Source of the DNA: Corydoras sp. C115
Lineage: Eukaryota > Chordata > Actinopteri > Siluriformes > Callichthyidae
Length of the DNA stretch: 64,000 nucleotides
Assembly: GCA_019802505.1 (NCBI GenBank)
Contig: JAFMOC010000007.1
Location: 10,922,001-10,986,000 of the forward strand
Direction: 5' to 3'
The translations under genes were made by a program, and so were the position numbers. The notes beneath the pieces are model-generated. The model saw nothing but the letters and a program-made list of their open reading frames with translations. It had not been told where the DNA came from and did not search any database. Below are positions 61,819 to 64,000 of the stretch, piece by piece. Each line of letters starts with the position of its first letter. Position 1 is the first letter of the stretch.

Positions 61819-62137
61819 TCATTCATTCATTATCACCCGCTTTATCCTCTATTAGGGTCGCGGTGGGGTTCCTCATGCCCATCCAGGGGAGAACGTCTCG
61901 GGCGCTGGGCAGATACACCCAGGACAAGACGCCAATCCATCGCTGGGCACACACTCACTCACTCAATCACACTCTATATGGGGCAATTTGGAGAACTCAA
62001 TTAACTTGATCCATGTTTTTGGACTGTGGGAGGAAACTGGATAACCCGGAGGAAACCCACGCGGACACAGGGAGAGCATGGAAACTCCACCCAGATGGGG
62101 ATTCGAACGTGCTAACCACTATACCACCGTGCCGCCC
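61819..62137 (-). mobile_element. tRNA-derived SINE, copy 14
   Basis: Reverse copy with an (ATTC)n tail and near-consensus body. A small deletion fuses the B-box to the head. An 11-bp duplication, ggactaaacat, lies at 61808-61818 and 62138-62148. Confidence 0.92.
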
Positions 62138-62172
62138 GGACTAAACATAGTTTCATTATATATAAAGATGTT

Positions 62173-62696
62173 TCAGAGAATTTTTATAACACTTCCATAA
62201 CCCCAGACTCCAAACCCAGCATGAAGTGGCTGACTGAAAGAAGTATGAACCTTGTGAAGTAGAATCATTGTATCAGAGATACTATACAATGACAGTGTTC
62301 CTGCCCTGTAGTCTACATACACTCCTATTTTTGAAGACTTGGGCACAGTCAAGCTGCTTTTTTTCCCATTGTGCATGAAAGAGTAACTGGACACAGAGCA
62401 GTACATGCTCCAGGATTTGTCATTCCAGCCAAAGCTGCAAACATTGTCATTGCCTTTTCTGCTTACTGCTTTGTAAGTCACAGCTATATCCACTTCCGTT
62501 CCACTCCACTCCACCTCCCAGTAGTACCGGTTGCCAACTAGACCTTCTCTGCAAAGCACCTGCTGCCAGTAGTCAAACCTGTCCGGGTGCTCAGGGTAGG
62601 GTTTGTTTTCATTGCTCATCTGTACCACTGTGTTACTCTTGGAAAGATGCAGGTTTGGATGTGCTGTCAAAGGATCCAGGGAAATGTGACACAAGT
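62173..62696 (-). CDS. PRY-SPRY (B30.2) terminal exon of a TRIM/NLR-type gene (partial)
   Basis: A 524-nt exon with an acceptor (GCAG at 62700-62697), open to a stop at 62173 and entered in phase 1. It encodes a PRY-SPRY domain of about 174 residues: DLCHISLDPLTAHPNLHLS, then PEHPDRFDYWQQVLCREGL, NRYYWEVEW, the CSFGWNDKSWS block, KIGVYVDYRAGTLSLY and QPLHAGFGVW. Such exons end TRIM (including fish finTRIM), NLRC3-like and related proteins and act in ligand recognition. No RING, B-box, NACHT or LRR exon was seen up to 64000, so the rest must lie beyond the window edge, or the exon is orphaned. Which gene type it belongs to cannot be decided here. Confidence 0.85.
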
Positions 62697-62704
62697 CTGC
62701 GTAA

Positions 62705-63040
62705 AAAAAGCATTAAAATAGTAGATATTGATGTGGGTTACTTTCATATACAATATAATAGGTTTGTAAAAAAAGTTTAAGGTTGGTTTAAGGTTGGTAA
62801 ATCAAAATAAGTGGCATAGAAAAACCTGTCTTTCTGTCCAAATGTTTGCATAAGACTGAATACGCAAGATGTGCAATATGTGTTATATAAAATTTCGAAA
62901 CCGTATTTTATCAGTTGATGAGCTTAAGCAGTTGTGAAATGGCATCATCTGTTCATAGTCCTTAAATTGAAGCTGGATCCAAGCTGCAGCTTTAATCAGA
63001 GCACTACTATTACTTAATCTTTTCATAATCGTTTCATAAC
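62705..63040. other. No feature seen
   Basis: AT-rich sequence upstream of the PRY-SPRY exon, probably intron. Confidence 0.4.
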
Positions 63041-63049
63041 TACTGATTT

Positions 63050-63103
63050 GTTTTGTTCTCACTTTGGATAAAAGCGTCTGCTAAATGACTAAATGTAAAT
63101 TTA
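63050..63103 (+). mobile_element. SINE 3' tail fragment
   Basis: 'tcactttggataaaagcgtc' followed by 'tgctaaatgactaaatgtaa', the same tail type as at 61490. Confidence 0.55.
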
Positions 63104-63549
63104 ATCTAAATCACTCCTATTACTTAATATCTAGGACTCTTATGCCACTTTTTAGTACACATGGTATGTCTTATTTTTGTAGAAAATGTATTACTACATT
63201 GTCATTGAAAGTTTGGAGGTTAATGCACTGGCCTTTTGCTCAGATATGGCATAGAGTCTTTTTGCAACTGTAATGCTTTTTTGTGAGTAATATATTTACA
63301 GTTAGTTTAAAAAGTAGTCAAAGATTAATAAGTGGTATGCTTTTTAAGTCCTTTAACATAGATAACAAAGCCAGAGGGCGCTAGAAGCTTTTAGCAAGCA
63401 TTGCATGTTTACTAAATAAAAAATGTATTGGAGTTTATAAATAAACACAAAATATTATGAGTTTTGTTCTTAAACACTGTTAAAAGTTTACTGTCAAAAT
63501 ATTATGCCTTTATTCTTGAAATCATTTTTAAAGGGCTTAGGGATTTAGG

Positions 63550-63815
63550 GGCAGTTGTGTGCTTGTGGTTAAGAAACTAGCCTTGCCCTGAATGTCCCTG
63601 TTACAATCGCACCAAGTACTACTGCTGAAGTGGCCTTGAGCAAGACATCTAACCCCAATTGCCCTGTGTACAAGGCTGCCCACCACTCCGGAAACATGCT
63701 CACTCCATTGGTGTGTGTATATTGTGTGTTTCACTGCATGGATGAGTTAAATGTGGTGGACAAATTCCTCTGTGAGCAAGCACAGCAGGAAAAAAGATCA
63801 CTTTATCACTTATTT
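63550..63815 (+). mobile_element. Second tRNA-SINE family, near full length
   Basis: A tRNA-like head ('ggggcagttgtgtgcttgtg') is followed by 'ccttgagcaagacatctaac', 'gctgcccaccactccggaaa' and 'tttcactgcatggatgagtt'. It is decayed but collinear with V-type fish SINEs. Confidence 0.7.
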
Positions 63816-64000
63816 ATGTTTATTGAATACTTTGTACTTTGTTTGTACTAAAATGTTAGGAGCTGGACACACAGGGAGCAAAAATACACACAGAGTATCT
63901 ATCTCAGGCCACTTCAAGCTCACTTATTTACTCACTTACACCAGGGGGCAAGTTAAAGTTACAGTGATTTGGAATGTAGGAGAAAACACAGCAATTCCTC

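Overview
The window looks like teleost nuclear DNA. It is AT-rich, its genes are split by spliced introns, and it is dense in fish-type repeats: a tRNA-derived SINE family, Tc1/mariner remnants, a hAT remnant, non-LTR fragments and a complete Ty3/gypsy chromovirus. A Sec-encoding PRXL2A/SelU gene is also expected of fish rather than mammals. The species cannot be named from the sequence.

Four protein-coding loci are supported. (1) selenou1/prxl2a, minus strand, about 0.77-6.9 kb: six coding exons, an in-frame UGA at the redox-active site (motif U-F-L-C), a form-II-like SECIS in the 3'UTR (843-908) and a poly(A) signal at 772-777. (2) mat1a, plus strand, 11949-20434: nine exons, all with consensus splice sites and matching phases, encoding 390 residues of S-adenosylmethionine synthetase. 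(3) tmem150a, minus strand, 58755 down to 29900: seven coding exons over 29 kb, encoding 274 residues of a six-pass Sfk1/DRAM-family membrane protein. (4) The last exon (PRY-SPRY/B30.2) of a TRIM- or NLR-type gene, minus strand, 62173-62696. selenou1 and mat1a are head to head; mat1a and tmem150a are tail to tail.

Intron 5 of tmem150a holds a 6.9-kb chromovirus (34410-41319) in the antisense orientation. It has 1115-bp LTRs differing at about five sites, a perfect 5-bp target duplication, Gag zinc knuckle, protease, reverse transcriptase, RNase H, integrase and a C-terminal chromodomain. The coding region is broken by two compensating frame changes. It lacks a normal tRNA primer site. Instead, ten bases just after the 5' LTR are complementary to ten bases at the predicted transcript start, about 30 bp after a TATA-like box, as expected for Tf1/sushi-type self-priming.

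The rest is intron and intergenic DNA: at least fifteen copies of one SINE family (several with clear target duplications), pieces of a second SINE family, four Tc1-like elements, a hAT remnant with a BED finger, LINE reverse-transcriptase fragments, long (AT)n microsatellites and a striking perfect 58-bp inverted repeat at 43093-43217. No rRNA, functional tRNA, CRISPR array or bacterial-type operon was seen.
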